DNA from: Toxotes chatareus | Taxonomy: Eukaryota; Chordata; Actinopteri; Toxotidae | DNA: 64,000 nt | Assembly: GCA_016801885.1 (NCBI GenBank) | Contig: CM028901.1 | Span: 14,333,095-14,397,094, forward strand | Direction of reading: 5' to 3' | In this document: piece by piece, positions 13,537 to 24,014 of the stretch | Layout: each line of letters opens with the position of its first letter | How positions within the stretch are numbered: the first letter of the stretch is position 1 | The notes under the pieces: model-generated | Told to the model about the DNA's origin: nothing | Databases searched by the model: none | The model's input: the letters and a program-made list of their open reading frames with translations, nothing else | Program-made: the position numbers and the translations under genes

Positions 13537-13954
13537 AAAAAAGGGTTTTATATTTTCATTGTGTCAGAGATAAAGCTTGCTGATCTGGCATGACAGCTCT
13601 TTAGAATAACAAAACCCCTATAAAAACCCTTAAATCAAGGTCAGGTTCCTTGCTGTTTTGCAAGTTTTTAATTGCAATTCATAGTCTTCATCTGGATTTT
13701 GTTTAGTCAACATGGAAACAGTTTAGCTGCCATCGCATGACCTATGTATTGAAGGTAGAAGGAGATGAGTCATACAGCTCTGGTTACATGCACGTGCAGT
13801 TCAACTCTTTTAGTGACTATGCAGAAAATTTGAAGTTTATAACTTCTGATATTTCTGTTTCAGGTAATTGAAAATTGCAACTCAGCTCTGTCTGAGAAAA
13901 TGGACGACATCTGCCTTCATGCAGTCATCAGCTACCTCACTCTCAAGGGCTCAT

Positions 13955-14240
13955 CACCTAGAGAGGCTCTTGGCCTGACCTGACCTGATTTGGTCCCGCA
14001 GACTAGTAACCTCCTCCCCAAGATGAAGACGGAGCTCAGTCGTCACCATTATGACAGTGATGAGATGGCATTGCTGCTGTGGACCACTTTACAGAGAAGG
14101 AATCCATTTGGTCCACAAACATCAGACTCAGTGTGCAAATGTAGGCGAGGACTAAGCTGAATAGTAAATGTGCTAGGTTTTCTAAAATTGACTTCTTCTA
14201 CCCTAGGACACAAATTTATTTGTCACCCCTTGTATGTCAC
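13955..14240 (+). pseudogene. mariner-like transposase C-terminal fragment
   Basis: Translated with frame changes, this reads PDLVPQ, then LLPKMKTELSRHHYDSDEM, then a shifted EGIHLVHK with C-NVGED, and finally ARFSKIDFFYPRTQIYLSPL. This order (DLAP-type motif, LFPKMK, DSD, GI-LV-RW-CVNVGGDY, KIDFFY) is the C-terminal end of mariner-type DDE transposases. Stops and frameshifts break it, the N-terminal DNA-binding half is missing, and the terminal repeats were not found. It is a dead relic directly joined to a Tc1-type fragment. Confidence 0.7.
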
Positions 14241-14261
14241 TCTTGTTCATGTAGGTTCAGA

Positions 14262-14870
14262 GTGGTGTGTCACTTTCAGTTTTTGTTATGCCCCTGGTGT
14301 GAAGTGTGGTGGTGGCAGCTTCATGCTATGAGGGTGTTTCCCAGCAGCAGGGACAGGGAGGCTGGAAAGACTTGATGGAGTAATGAACACAGCCAAATAT
14401 AGAAAGGTCCTTAAAGAAAACCTGCTCCAGAGTCCACATGACCTGAGACTGGGGTGACAGTTCGCATCGGACCACATTGGAGTGGCTTCAGGACATCCAT
14501 GAGTGTCCTTAAGTTGCTCAGCCAAAACCCAGACTTAAACCTCACAGAACATCTGTGGAGAGACCTGAAGATGGCAGATCACAGATGTTTCCCATTCAAT
14601 CTGACCAAGCTTGAGAGGATCTGCCAGGAAGAAAGCCAGAATGAAAAGCTTGTAGAGTCTTACCTAAGAAGACTCAAAGCTGTAATTACTGCCCAAGGGG
14701 CTTCTACAAAGCACTGAATTAAGGGTCTGATTACTTCTGTAAATGAGAGATTTTAGTTTTTGATGGGTTGTTAAGTGTAGAGAGATGAGGGGAAAAAGCA
14801 ATTTTATCCATTTACAATGAAATCTTCGGCAAAACAAAGCGCACGAAAAGTGAAGGGGCCTGAAGGGGCA
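14262..14870 (+). mobile_element. degenerate Tc1-like transposon, 3' half
   Basis: Sequence around 14308-14340 (gtggtggcagcttcatgcta) and the translation SQNPDLNLTEHLWRDLKMA, then NLTKLERICQEE and SYLRRLKAVITAQGAST, match the second half of fish Tc1-family transposases: the third catalytic region followed by the C-terminal helix region. The segment that should carry the QDND-KH catalytic Asp is shortened near 14460, so the enzyme would be inactive. Sequence after the stop (to about 14870) resembles the usual Tc1 3' flank. No intact terminal inverted repeat was identified. Confidence 0.82.
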
Positions 14871-15574
14871 TTACATGATATTCAACAAGGGGCTGCCTCC
14901 TGACAAATGACAGTGGACTCTTACCACCAAGGTTAGTATGACGTTTTACTAACGTTACCTGAGTTTTCCTGTGACTTGGTGTGAATCTGGATCTGTTCCT
15001 TTTTTTTTTTTCCCCCTCACATCAGCACTTACAGCTCGCGAAGCCACAAAGGAGCTAAAGTGCATCTTAAGATAAACTTCCAACCCTGAGCTTATAGTTT
15101 TACCTCAGGCACTTTTGTCAGCCCTCTAATGTCTGATGTTGAGCTCGGAAAACAATAAGCGCAGGGTAAAGACTGCAGGAAGAATGGAAACAAGTTGGGT
15201 TGGAGTCTCTATTTCTCTCCCACTCAGCACTCAAGTGAAACTACAGTAGGTGGGTGTTTTTCTCCGACAAAGAGACGGAGAGAGGGAGATCGACCACGAG
15301 ACAGAGAGACATGTGGAGGGAGGGTGGCAGACTCAGTGAGGCAGGTGAAAGGGAGGGAGGGAAGGAAGCTGGAGAGATAATTCTGTGTCAGAGAGAGGTT
15401 TGCGTAGGGAGGATATATTACGTGCTGTTCCATTAGGGTGTGTAATGGTGCTGAAAGGCTGCATCCTGGTGCTGTTGACCATGATTGTAGTAGGAGTTGA
15501 ATTAAACAGTCCATGTCAGGCAGTACTGGTCACATACTGGACTATCAAAGGGAAACACAATACACACAACCCCT

Positions 15575-15601
15575 CTTATACAGCCATATCCCAACACGTC
15601 A
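15575..15601 (+). repeat. 27-base direct repeat, first copy
   Basis: cttatacagccatatcccaa continuing to cacgtca. It recurs at 16858-16884 with a single mismatch, 1283 bases away. Confidence 0.85.
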
Positions 15602-16238
15602 CATCAACAAGAGCCTTTGTTCTGCTTTACTGATGGGATGTATGCTCAGCATGAGGCAAACTCAGCAATGATGACGCACGGTAATTGCCTCTGTGGGGTG
15701 GACAAATTTGCACTCAGCCCTGTGTGTGCACAGGTAATTGGATTTCACATTACAAGCTCAGTAATGGTGTTAATGTAATAATTGTTAGTTATTGTAAAAT
15801 TGGTCACAAAAAACATCTTTGAAAAGCTGCTGAAGTTAGGAATTACTGAACAATGTGATAAGTTCCTCGGTCTGGGTTTAGACATTACTATTCAGAGTAT
15901 TAGCAACTATTATGATGAGCTTGTGATATTTCTACCTATTGATAGCATCTCAGGGTGAAACAGTAGGTGGTGAAAAGTTCACCAGAACGTCTCAAGAATT
16001 TACACATAAATTTAGAAAAAGATGATAACACAGAAAGAGGATTTTGTCAAGTCTATTGAATACAACACTCACATGGCGTGTGCACTGTATGTTGAAAGAG
16101 TTACAGTACGCTGTGCTAAGACAGACAACAGTACGGTGTGAAAATACACAGGCCCACCACTCTTGTGCAGGAGCGCACAGAGCGCAGAGACTCCGAAAAA
16201 AATAAATACATTTAAACGGCAACACTTCACAATACAGT

Positions 16239-16294
16239 ACAGACAGACAGACAGACAGATAGACAGATAGACAGATAGATAGATAGATAGATAG
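16239..16294. repeat. (ACAG)n/(ATAG)n microsatellite
   Basis: acagacagacag passing into agatagatagat; a compound tetranucleotide repeat. Confidence 0.97.
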
Positions 16295-16857
16295 AGCAAT
16301 GACCTAATGACCTAATTAATGACTTGGTAATGAGTGGTTCCTGAGTAACTCTGGAACAAGCACTACACAGCAGATAATGATGAGTTACTAGAGAACAGAC
16401 TGGTGGGTAATTACATTCAGTAATGATTAGTTTAGTATCTGAATTGGAGTAATAACCATTTCCTTCCTTTTCTTGTATTAAGAACACGTTCATGAGATAA
16501 AACATAACACTGCATAAACATTTTAAGAGAAACTCGTTTTAAAATGTCTGCCTATGAGCTAGGTTCTATTGTATTTACTCCTTTGACTCGTTTTTCAGTA
16601 AATCACATTTCATCAGTTGTTTTGTTGGGGGTTTTTTTTTCTGTGCAGCAAACAAACACCTGCTTCAACTTTTGCTTCTGAAAGAGGGTATCACAGAAAA
16701 AAATTCAGATCAGCTGTAATAATATACATGCCATTATGGGGGAAAAAAATATAACAATACACAATGACATCAGTGTATGACCATAAGTAGCTGTTGTTCT
16801 TTCACCATGTTACATTACAAGGAAGTTTCTATATTTTCATCTGCTACGGAGTGAATA

Positions 16858-16884
16858 CTTATACAGGCATATCCCAACACGTCA
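16858..16884 (+). repeat. 27-base direct repeat, second copy
   Basis: Matches 15575-15601 at 26 of 27 positions, same orientation. The interval holds a (GACA/GATA)n microsatellite and no recognised gene. Confidence 0.85.
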
Positions 16885-18896
16885 ATACACTGTTATTGGT
16901 AATATCAGGATGACCTTCCCTGAGCTCAGCATAAAAAATGTAACTTGTCAACCTCATTTCTTTTCGTTACACTCTTCAACCCTTCTTTTTGCTCTGATGC
17001 CGACCTATGAAAAAAGAAAGAACTGGATCCACGCACAGTTTTCTTAGTTGCCAGCAACCGAGAGAACGCCAGCCGACTTGATTGTTTACAGTAGTTGTCT
17101 GAACCTTATTCACCACACAGACCTTAGGGTCTGACAGAAAATGGATTGTGAATTATGCAAGCCAAAAGGCATACTGATCAATAGAGGTTTTAAGTGCTGT
17201 AAGCCCAACCTACACAACATATTGATTTAGTTGCATGTCTAGTTGGTGCACTTGTCCATGAAATTCTTTGTGTTACAGCACCCATCTTTTCTATGCCAGG
17301 GTCTTAAACTTCTCAGGTTACCTAACTCTATCTCTGTGTTTACCTTTAACCAGTGTAATAGAAGACACATGAAGGTCAGTTTAGCACCAGTGATCAAAAC
17401 TGGCTGTATGCTTAGGGTTGTATTATGTGAGTATGTACTGTATTTTGCTAAAAGAACCAGAAACATAACCGAGACACTGCTCCATCTGTTCAGAGACTAC
17501 AGTTGAGACTTACTTCAATTGAAAGTTGCTCTTCATCCATCCACACATGCACCGTAGGTATTGAGTGGTCATCTGAGCCTGTCTCTCCGCTGAGTTGATT
17601 GGTGAACTGTGACCACAGCTTTCACAGAGACACCTGGGATCCTCTGAGGCTGTGATTTAAAGGCCAAGCACAAAAGGACAATATGAGAAGAGAAAATGAA
17701 TGAGAGGAACATTGGTTCTAAATGTCAATGTGATATTTATGTTTTATTTCCTGTGTAAAACGAGCAAATTATTCATCACTGTTTGACTAAAACAATTCAT
17801 TTATACGTTCACACAAGTAAGAGATATCCTTAACTGCAGTTTTTGAGGAATTACATCACCATGAGCTAAACACTTTCTTTCCACTTTCCCTGCAGGTATA
17901 ACCATTTGGTTTTAATGTGCTGCTTCCGTACCAGGTTCATTATCTACCAGTATAACTTCCTCGGTTAAAATATTGCAGAAAATTAGAAAACTAAGTAGAA
18001 CGTTCTTAAATATTCCCCAATCACCTGTGGTATTTGTCTGCATTGTGGTTATTTACAAGACATATAGAGGCAATGCAAAGAAGAGGATGGAGAGATAAAT
18101 ACTTGAGTTTACATTCATAACTTTGAATTCCAGCACATTTTGTAGAGTTATAGAGTTTCATAACCCCTGTATAGAAGTAGTCTGTATAAACTGACACCTG
18201 CTTAAGGAGTAGAGACATACAAACACAGGAAAGGGCCCTTTGCTAAACATATAGTTATTAGATAGAGTTCAAGCACTGAGGGTGCCAGGACCGGAACAAA
18301 ACAGAATCTACTGTTTTTGTAGATGTTATCATTATTAGTATTAGTATTATCATAATTATCATGCTGCAGGTGGGGGTGCTTAGGTTCTGAGAAACTCAGA
18401 AAATCACTCAAAGTAACTCAAAGTGCAGGGGCCCCTTCCTGTGTTTCTGTCTTCAGGTAGAATCTAGCATCCAACTTGCTAGCAAAGCTAGTAATCTAGC
18501 CCAGATGGCTACATGGCTAAAGGAAACCAATAACTCTGGATGGCTGAATACACTAGTCACTATTTAATACAGTGTATTTCCAGGATGTTAAGTTGACATT
18601 ACCTCCACATACAGGATTTAAACAGATGTTTTTAATGACTGACCATTTAGTCTACAGTGTGAACCTACAAACACAATGCTGAGCTCAAAATTTAAGAGTA
18701 AATAAGTTATTAAACACTGAATTAGAGCCAGAAACTTTAATAAAGTAGTTGTTGTGTTTTAGCAGTGGAGGAAAAGCAGGCTTTAGCGGGCTGAAGAGAG
18801 AGTGGTCAGAGAAAATATGCTGCAAAGCAGGGAGAAAATAAAATCTAAAGCAGGAGGGGTATTGAGTGAGAGGAGAGAATGTGCGAGCCAGAAGGA

Positions 18897-18926
18897 CAGA
18901 GAGAGTGAGAGAGAGAGAGAGAGAGG
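18897..18926. repeat. (GA)n microsatellite
   Basis: Purine GA repeat with one gtg break. Confidence 0.95.
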
Positions 18927-19082
18927 GAGGATGATAGAGACAGAATCTCATTAACGGTCTGAGGAATCTTTGGCCTTGGCCTTTAATGTGATGCTATGTC
19001 TCTCAGTCTTCACCAGAAGCTGCCAACTTTCCCCCTCCCTCCCACCCTCCCTCTCCTCTATCACCCTGTTTCAGCCCTAGCT

Positions 19083-19144
19083 ATCTCTCTCTCTCTCTCC
19101 CTCTATCCTCTATTCCTTCCTTCCTTCCTTTTTTTTTTTTTTTT
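19083..19144. repeat. (TC)n, (TTCC)n and T-run
   Basis: Continuous pyrimidine tract on the plus strand of about 60 bases with few interruptions. Confidence 0.93.
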
Positions 19145-20382
19145 ATTATTACTCTTGCATCTCCTCTCCCCGGCTTCTCAGTGTCTTTCTCCTGCACTTC
19201 TTGATGCTGCGGAGCATGGTGAGATGGGTATTATTTATTTATGGTCATGCATTGTCTGTGTGCGTGGGCTTAAGTAATATTCATCTGAGCTGTGCTGCTA
19301 TAATACAAAGCCTCATTCCTTCTCTTATGCGAGGGATGAAACACGAGCACTGGAGCCTGCTACGGTCCCCGAGTCTGAATACTCCCAACTCAAAGTCGAG
19401 GGAGTGTGGTGGGGAAGAGAGGAGCTTTGTAGAGCTCAGTAAGCTTTGTTAAGAACTACAAAGAGGACAAACTGAGTCTACCTTTCTTGGTTTCATTTTT
19501 TTTTTGTTACTTACTTTGCTTCTTTCTTTAGCACTTTTCTTCTATTTTTTTTTAAACCCTTTTCTTTTTGCTCATGTACGCTCCTTTTCTCTTCTCCAGT
19601 GCAGAGCTGCAGGGCAGGTCACTTTTGTAGAAGTTGGGGTGTGATGAAGCAGAAGCGCTTTTATTCCACTGTAGAAAGCATCTTTTCCCATTAAATCAGG
19701 CTGGTATTTTCCATCTGTCCCAAAGCTGGGTTTAATGGCTCATCACATGACTTTTAAATGTATCTGGAGATTTTGCGCAGCCAAATGTGTTTTTCTGCTG
19801 CATCCTTCATCTGGTCCACCTTCATGCTCTTTGCTCTGAGAAGGGGGGGGGAAAAAAAGAGGGGACATTTTAAAAATCATAAACTTTTAAAATTAATTTG
19901 TGTTAAAAGATTAGTACAGTTACATTCTGCATCTACTTATTACAGGCAAGATGATATATATATAGGTTTTGTTTATTTTTCTGCACTGACGGCGCCCCCT
20001 ACATCAGTGTTTTCCAGGGGTCGTGAATTTTTAATTTTGACTGAGCCTCTGTCTGCACAGGCAATAAAAATAGTCCACAGTATCATTTCAGTTCCAAAGA
20101 CCACACAAGCAGTTAAATAGCTGTGGAGCTGATGTTGTTAGCTGTTGCTTGGTCCCATCTGTGATTTAAGCACAGACGGAGAAACATACATTTCTGTATT
20201 TTCTTCGTGACTCTGACTGTTGCTCAGTGTCATGATTCAAATCACTACTTAACATTAAGAGTACTGACGTTACAGGACTACTTTTTACTGTGGGTTTTGA
20301 CAGTGTGGTCATTTGTCATCACTATAACTGGACCCATGAAAGAGAGACAGCCAACACTGGATAAAACCCTGTCCCTAATATA

Positions 20383-20660
20383 ATGCAGGGCCATCACCGC
20401 ACTGTGGCGAGTGTGCAGGATCTGTCAGTTACTCAACAGGTGTTGGTATACAATGATCAAAACAGGACAACAGAGGTTACTGTGCTTCATTCAATTGATG
20501 CAAGACCCTACATTTTAGAATCGCTGAGTGCTGAACTGAAAGAAATGCGAGCAAGTCTTCAATTTAACAAAGAAATGTGGGATTTAAAAGGAGATAAGTA
20601 CTTGAAAATCACAGTGGAAACCCTTGCTAAGGAAATGAACCATATTGCATGGATGTAGAT
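20383..20660 (+). pseudogene. possible L1-type ORF1 fragment
   Basis: An open frame of 91 residues contains ESLSAELKEMRASLQFNKEM followed by WDLKGDKYLKITVETLAKEM, a heptad-like charged/hydrophobic pattern reminiscent of the coiled coil in fish L1 ORF1 proteins. It sits just upstream, and on the same strand, of clear L1 ORF2-like sequence, which supports the assignment. Family membership is inferred from context and pattern only. Confidence 0.4.
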
Positions 20661-20879
20661 TTGAATATGGACAGTAGGGACATGTCCCTACCAGTGTCAA
20701 GGTATTGTCCCAGATATTTTTACCCCTCTCAAACAATCTTGCTGTTTTAACTCCTCTCTGCATTAGAATGAAATGAATGAGAGAAGAGAGACAGAGAACA
20801 AGTGTGCATATTATTTTGGCCGCCTGACAAAAGGTGTTCCTACCATAGATAAAAACCAAACTTATGCCCTTACAATATT

Positions 20880-21300
20880 ATCAAAGAAAAGACTATGAAA
20901 GAAACCATATTGGACATAGAAATGCACAGGATGTGTTCAAAGGAGACATTTGTCCATTGAAAGAACCACAGCTCATTAAATCAGAGCATGACAAATTTTT
21001 TAAAAAATCAATGGATTAACCAGATATACACAGCGTTGTATACCTCTAAAAAAAGAAGTGTGGCAATATTAATCAACAAAAACACATCTTGTACTTTCAC
21101 TTCAGTTCCAGCAGACTAAAGAACCTCACATAATAATCAGTGGTTCCACTGGAGATGTAAATTTAACAACAGCAAACATTTATTCATCCAGTTCATCTTC
21201 GGCTTTGTTCATAACTGATGAATTTTTGTACAATCATGGACTTGAACCTCAACCAGTCAAGCACAGTAAAATTCTCCTGACCTGAATCCACAGAAACATT
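20880..21300 (+). pseudogene. L1-type LINE ORF2 endonuclease-domain fragment
   Basis: In shifting frames the translation gives PLKEPQLIKSEHDKFFKK, then GNINQQKH (for a RGVAILINKN-like motif), then LTTANIYSSSSSSALFITDE. These correspond in order to the LQETHL, RGVAIL and (I/L)-(A/V)N(I/V)Y motifs of the apurinic endonuclease domain of L1/Tx1-type ORF2. Several stops and frameshifts make it non-functional. Confidence 0.6.
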
Positions 21301-21309
21301 ACAACAATA

Positions 21310-21420
21310 GATAAATCAAGAATTAAGAATCTTTATTGTCATTATGAAAATATAACAAAATTTTGCAGAGATTCCCAGCACACATAAATAAACATTTAAA
21401 ATAAACACTTATGAAAAAAG
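21310..21420 (+). mobile_element. short dispersed repeat nested in the LINE relic
   Basis: The sequence aagaatctttattgtcatta and what follows (tgaaaatataacaaaatttt) matches a very common teleost repeat terminus of the tctttattgtcatt-acgaaattt type, likely the 3' end of a retroposon. It separates the endonuclease part from the later ORF2 part, so it was probably inserted after the LINE. Exact borders are uncertain. Confidence 0.5.
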
Positions 21421-21424
21421 ACAA

Positions 21425-21995
21425 AAATGAACTTGATGCCATCAAGAAATCACAATTTCTTATATAGAGACTCAGGCATAGCTATTAAGAACAAAACAAC
21501 AAATCCAGCCAGTATCTGGCAAATCAACTAAAAAAAAAGAAAAGAAAGAAGCAATCACACCAGTCATTAAAAACTCTGAAGGGAACACCATGCCCACTGA
21601 TATCTCACCAAATTTCCAATTATTTTATAATTACCTTTACAAATCCAACTGTATGTGATGCGCCTGCAATTTAAACCTTTTTTTTTGGCAACATCAAACT
21701 CCCCAAGAGAAATAAAAATCAAGTAATAAATCTAATCTGACATCATATGAGTTTTAAAAAGCAGCTGTTTTCAATGCAATAATAAAAAAAATAATAATAT
21801 GGTTCAAAACATTTTACACTTCACAGGGGTATAAGAAAACTGACTGGGACATTTTGCACCATCTGAGAACATTCAATCAACAGGTCAAAATAGTGGTTCT
21901 GAAACTGAACAGTCAGTATGTGGTGAACAGTCATCATTCATGTGGCAATCAGAAAACATAATTCATCATTTCAACAGCTCTGGAAGCTTGGAAAG
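21425..21995 (+). pseudogene. L1-type ORF2 linker and reverse-transcriptase fragment
   Basis: Fragments in order include ELDAIKK, SSQYLANQLKKKKK, GNTMPTDISPNFQLFYNYLY, then NIKLPK, KKTDWDILHHLRTFNQQ and WQSEN. These follow the order of L1 ORF2: the EN-RT linker with its FQ-FY-LY motif, the (N/I)-LP segment, then the RT stretch containing D(R/K)-(E/D)W-FL. The YADD catalytic box was not found and stops are frequent. The region ends in an (AAAAT)n run. Confidence 0.55.
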
Positions 21996-21997
21996 GA

Positions 21998-22027
21998 AAA
22001 TAAATAAAATAAAATAAAATAAAATAA
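21998..22027. repeat. (AAAAT)n microsatellite
   Basis: About five copies of taaaa follow the LINE fragment and may derive from its A-rich tail. Confidence 0.8.
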
Positions 22028-22350
22028 TCAAGAAGATTACTAAGCACCCATTTAATCCCTGTACACTCACCAGTTTCACCTTCATATTTAACTGATGGAA
22101 AAGTAAATGAATCGCCCACATACACCAAGTTTTCCAAAATGATAAATTCTTAATCATTCATGAATTTATGAATTCATGAATATCACATCAACCAATATAA
22201 CTTTCCAGTGTCTTTGACTTGAGAGAACTTTGTACCCATCAGCATAAAACATATCATCCATTTTAACTTTTAGTTAAGTTACATAAACACAATAGGGTGT
22301 GTCAGTCAGCAGGTCAGTGTGCATGATTGTGAAACCAAAGAATAAACAAA

Positions 22351-22511
22351 TATCAGTCAAAAGGCCAGGGGAAAGGAGGGAGAGCAGCTTGCAGGTCTTA
22401 TTTAAAGCCTCCTGAACCCAGCCTGCTCAGGTGTGTTGCATCTCTGACAAGGTCTCAGCTCCACACAATGGGAAAAAACCGTGAACCAGGAAGAACAAGA
22501 CAGGGGCCAAC
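22351..22511 (+). repeat. direct repeat, copy A
   Basis: This copy shares long matches with 23301-23490, for example aggtcttattt-a-cctcctga, cagcctgctcaggtgtg and tgcatctctgac-aggtctc-g. The copies are about 950 bases apart and in the same orientation. They could be two diverged ends (LTR-like or terminal duplication) of one element or two insertions of one family. Confidence 0.75.
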
Positions 22512-23300
22512 CCTGAGGCCATCACACTCGCCCTCAAAAGACACGGTTCCTACTCTGGACTTTAATAAAGTGCATTAACCTTCTTACATTCCAAACAAAT
22601 CTGACAGTTAACAGTGTTAAGCAGCTTTACCCCGGGAGCCCTCTCGGGTCCAGGGATGTGGGCCCAAGACAACTGCTCTAACCATTTAAGATTTTATAAA
22701 TGAATCCCAAAAGAATAATGTTCCTTCATCCTACCAGGAAAAGCTTCAGTTCTAGCATGCAATCCAACGACCAACATGGTGACCAAGGCCCTAAATTTCC
22801 AAAAACCCTGAGACAGCACTAAACCTAAAGCCCAAACATGCTCAACTCACCAGAAAGCAATAAACCACACAGAAACCTCAACCACACTAACCAGACAAAC
22901 AGACAAACAAACTGATCTCAAGCACGACCAATAACAAAGACTCTAGACCATGAGGCCTCCCAGAACTAGCACTTAGCAGCTTTAATACCCAGACTACCAA
23001 CTCAAGTCATGCATATAACCAAACAAATTCACTTTATCCTCCTCTAAAGGCAAGCCCTAAACCTTTACTGGTGTGTATTAGCATAAGAGGGGCTACACAA
23101 ACAGCTTTATTTCCAGTCTAACAGCAGAATACAAACAAACTTTTACTCAGCATTAGGAAACTCACCTGACAAAGTCAAATGGATGAGCCTCCATTTTGTC
23201 TCAAACAGGCTCAAAGGTATGTGACAAAAGAAGGAGACCACACACAGTCTGCAAGTAAGGCCAAACATTTAAATTAAGCACATTACATAAATGCAACATG
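22512..23300. other. sequence between the paired direct repeats
   Basis: About 790 bases, A/C-rich, without any open frame of note and without recognisable transposase or polymerase motifs. If the flanking copies are the ends of one element, it is non-autonomous. Confidence 0.5.
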
Positions 23301-23490
23301 ATCAGTCAGCAGACCAGGGGAAGAGAGGAGGGGGAGGAGCTCATGGGTCTTATTTATAACCTCCTGAGCTCAGCCTGCTCAGGTGTGCTGCATCTCTGAC
23401 GAGGTCTCGGCTCCACCCATCACTTTCCGAGTGCAAAAGGGGGGAAACACAGCCTATCAGGAAAAACAAGATAGGGTCAACACTCATGCC
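23301..23490 (+). repeat. direct repeat, copy B
   Basis: Second copy of the sequence at 22351-22511, about 75-80% alike by eye, with an extra piece near 23420-23445. The following frame contains VSQWNKLQLKIKNSV, vaguely like the C-terminal tail of some non-LTR reverse transcriptases, but too weak to assign. Confidence 0.75.
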
Positions 23491-23991
23491 TTAACAACTG
23501 TCTCTCAATGGAACAAACTGCAGCTAAAAATAAAGAATTCAGTGATACCTGCTCTTTGCAAACAAATTACCTCCTGGCATTGCTTTTATTTCCTTCCTTC
23601 CTTATTTACATTTTGTATTTTTTTTTTTTTTTGTTGTTAATTATCAGAAGTTATCTCTATTATTATTTTTTTGTTACTGAAGATTATTGTTTCTTCTGAG
23701 ATGCACTTTAGTGGTTAGTAGTTAGTCTGAGCTCATATGAGAACTGATGTGGTGTTCGGTGTCTTATGTTATGTTTGTCTACATGTTAATAATAGGATTG
23801 GCCATCACTTCTCCTTATCACTGCCTAAACCACTCTTGTCTCTTCAAAATGCAGATGGGGAGGGGAAAGAGTAAAGGATGACAGTGGTAGAACATAGTTG
23901 GGAGCTCGCAATCTGTTGCTCAAGCAATAGTAAGTTGTGTGGGTGTGAGAGCAGAACAGAGCATGGGAGGAAAACTAAACTAGATACACTT

Positions 23992-24014
23992 GCACACACA
24001 CACACACACACACA
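23992..24014. repeat. (CA)n microsatellite
   Basis: About 11 CA units. Confidence 0.96.

Larger units (their letters stand above)
14871..20382. other. gene-poor stretch
   Basis: Microsatellites, pyrimidine tracts and a 27-base direct repeat pair. No exon recognised. Confidence 0.65.

Noticed and set aside
15224..15514. Overlapping open frames on both strands around 15.2-15.5 kb
   Set aside because: They arise from GA-rich low-complexity sequence with no protein-like composition.
23383..23640. Possible C-terminal tail of a non-LTR reverse transcriptase (VSQWNKLQLKIKNSV)
   Set aside because: The resemblance is limited to one short phrase and overlaps the direct repeat copy B; not enough to annotate.
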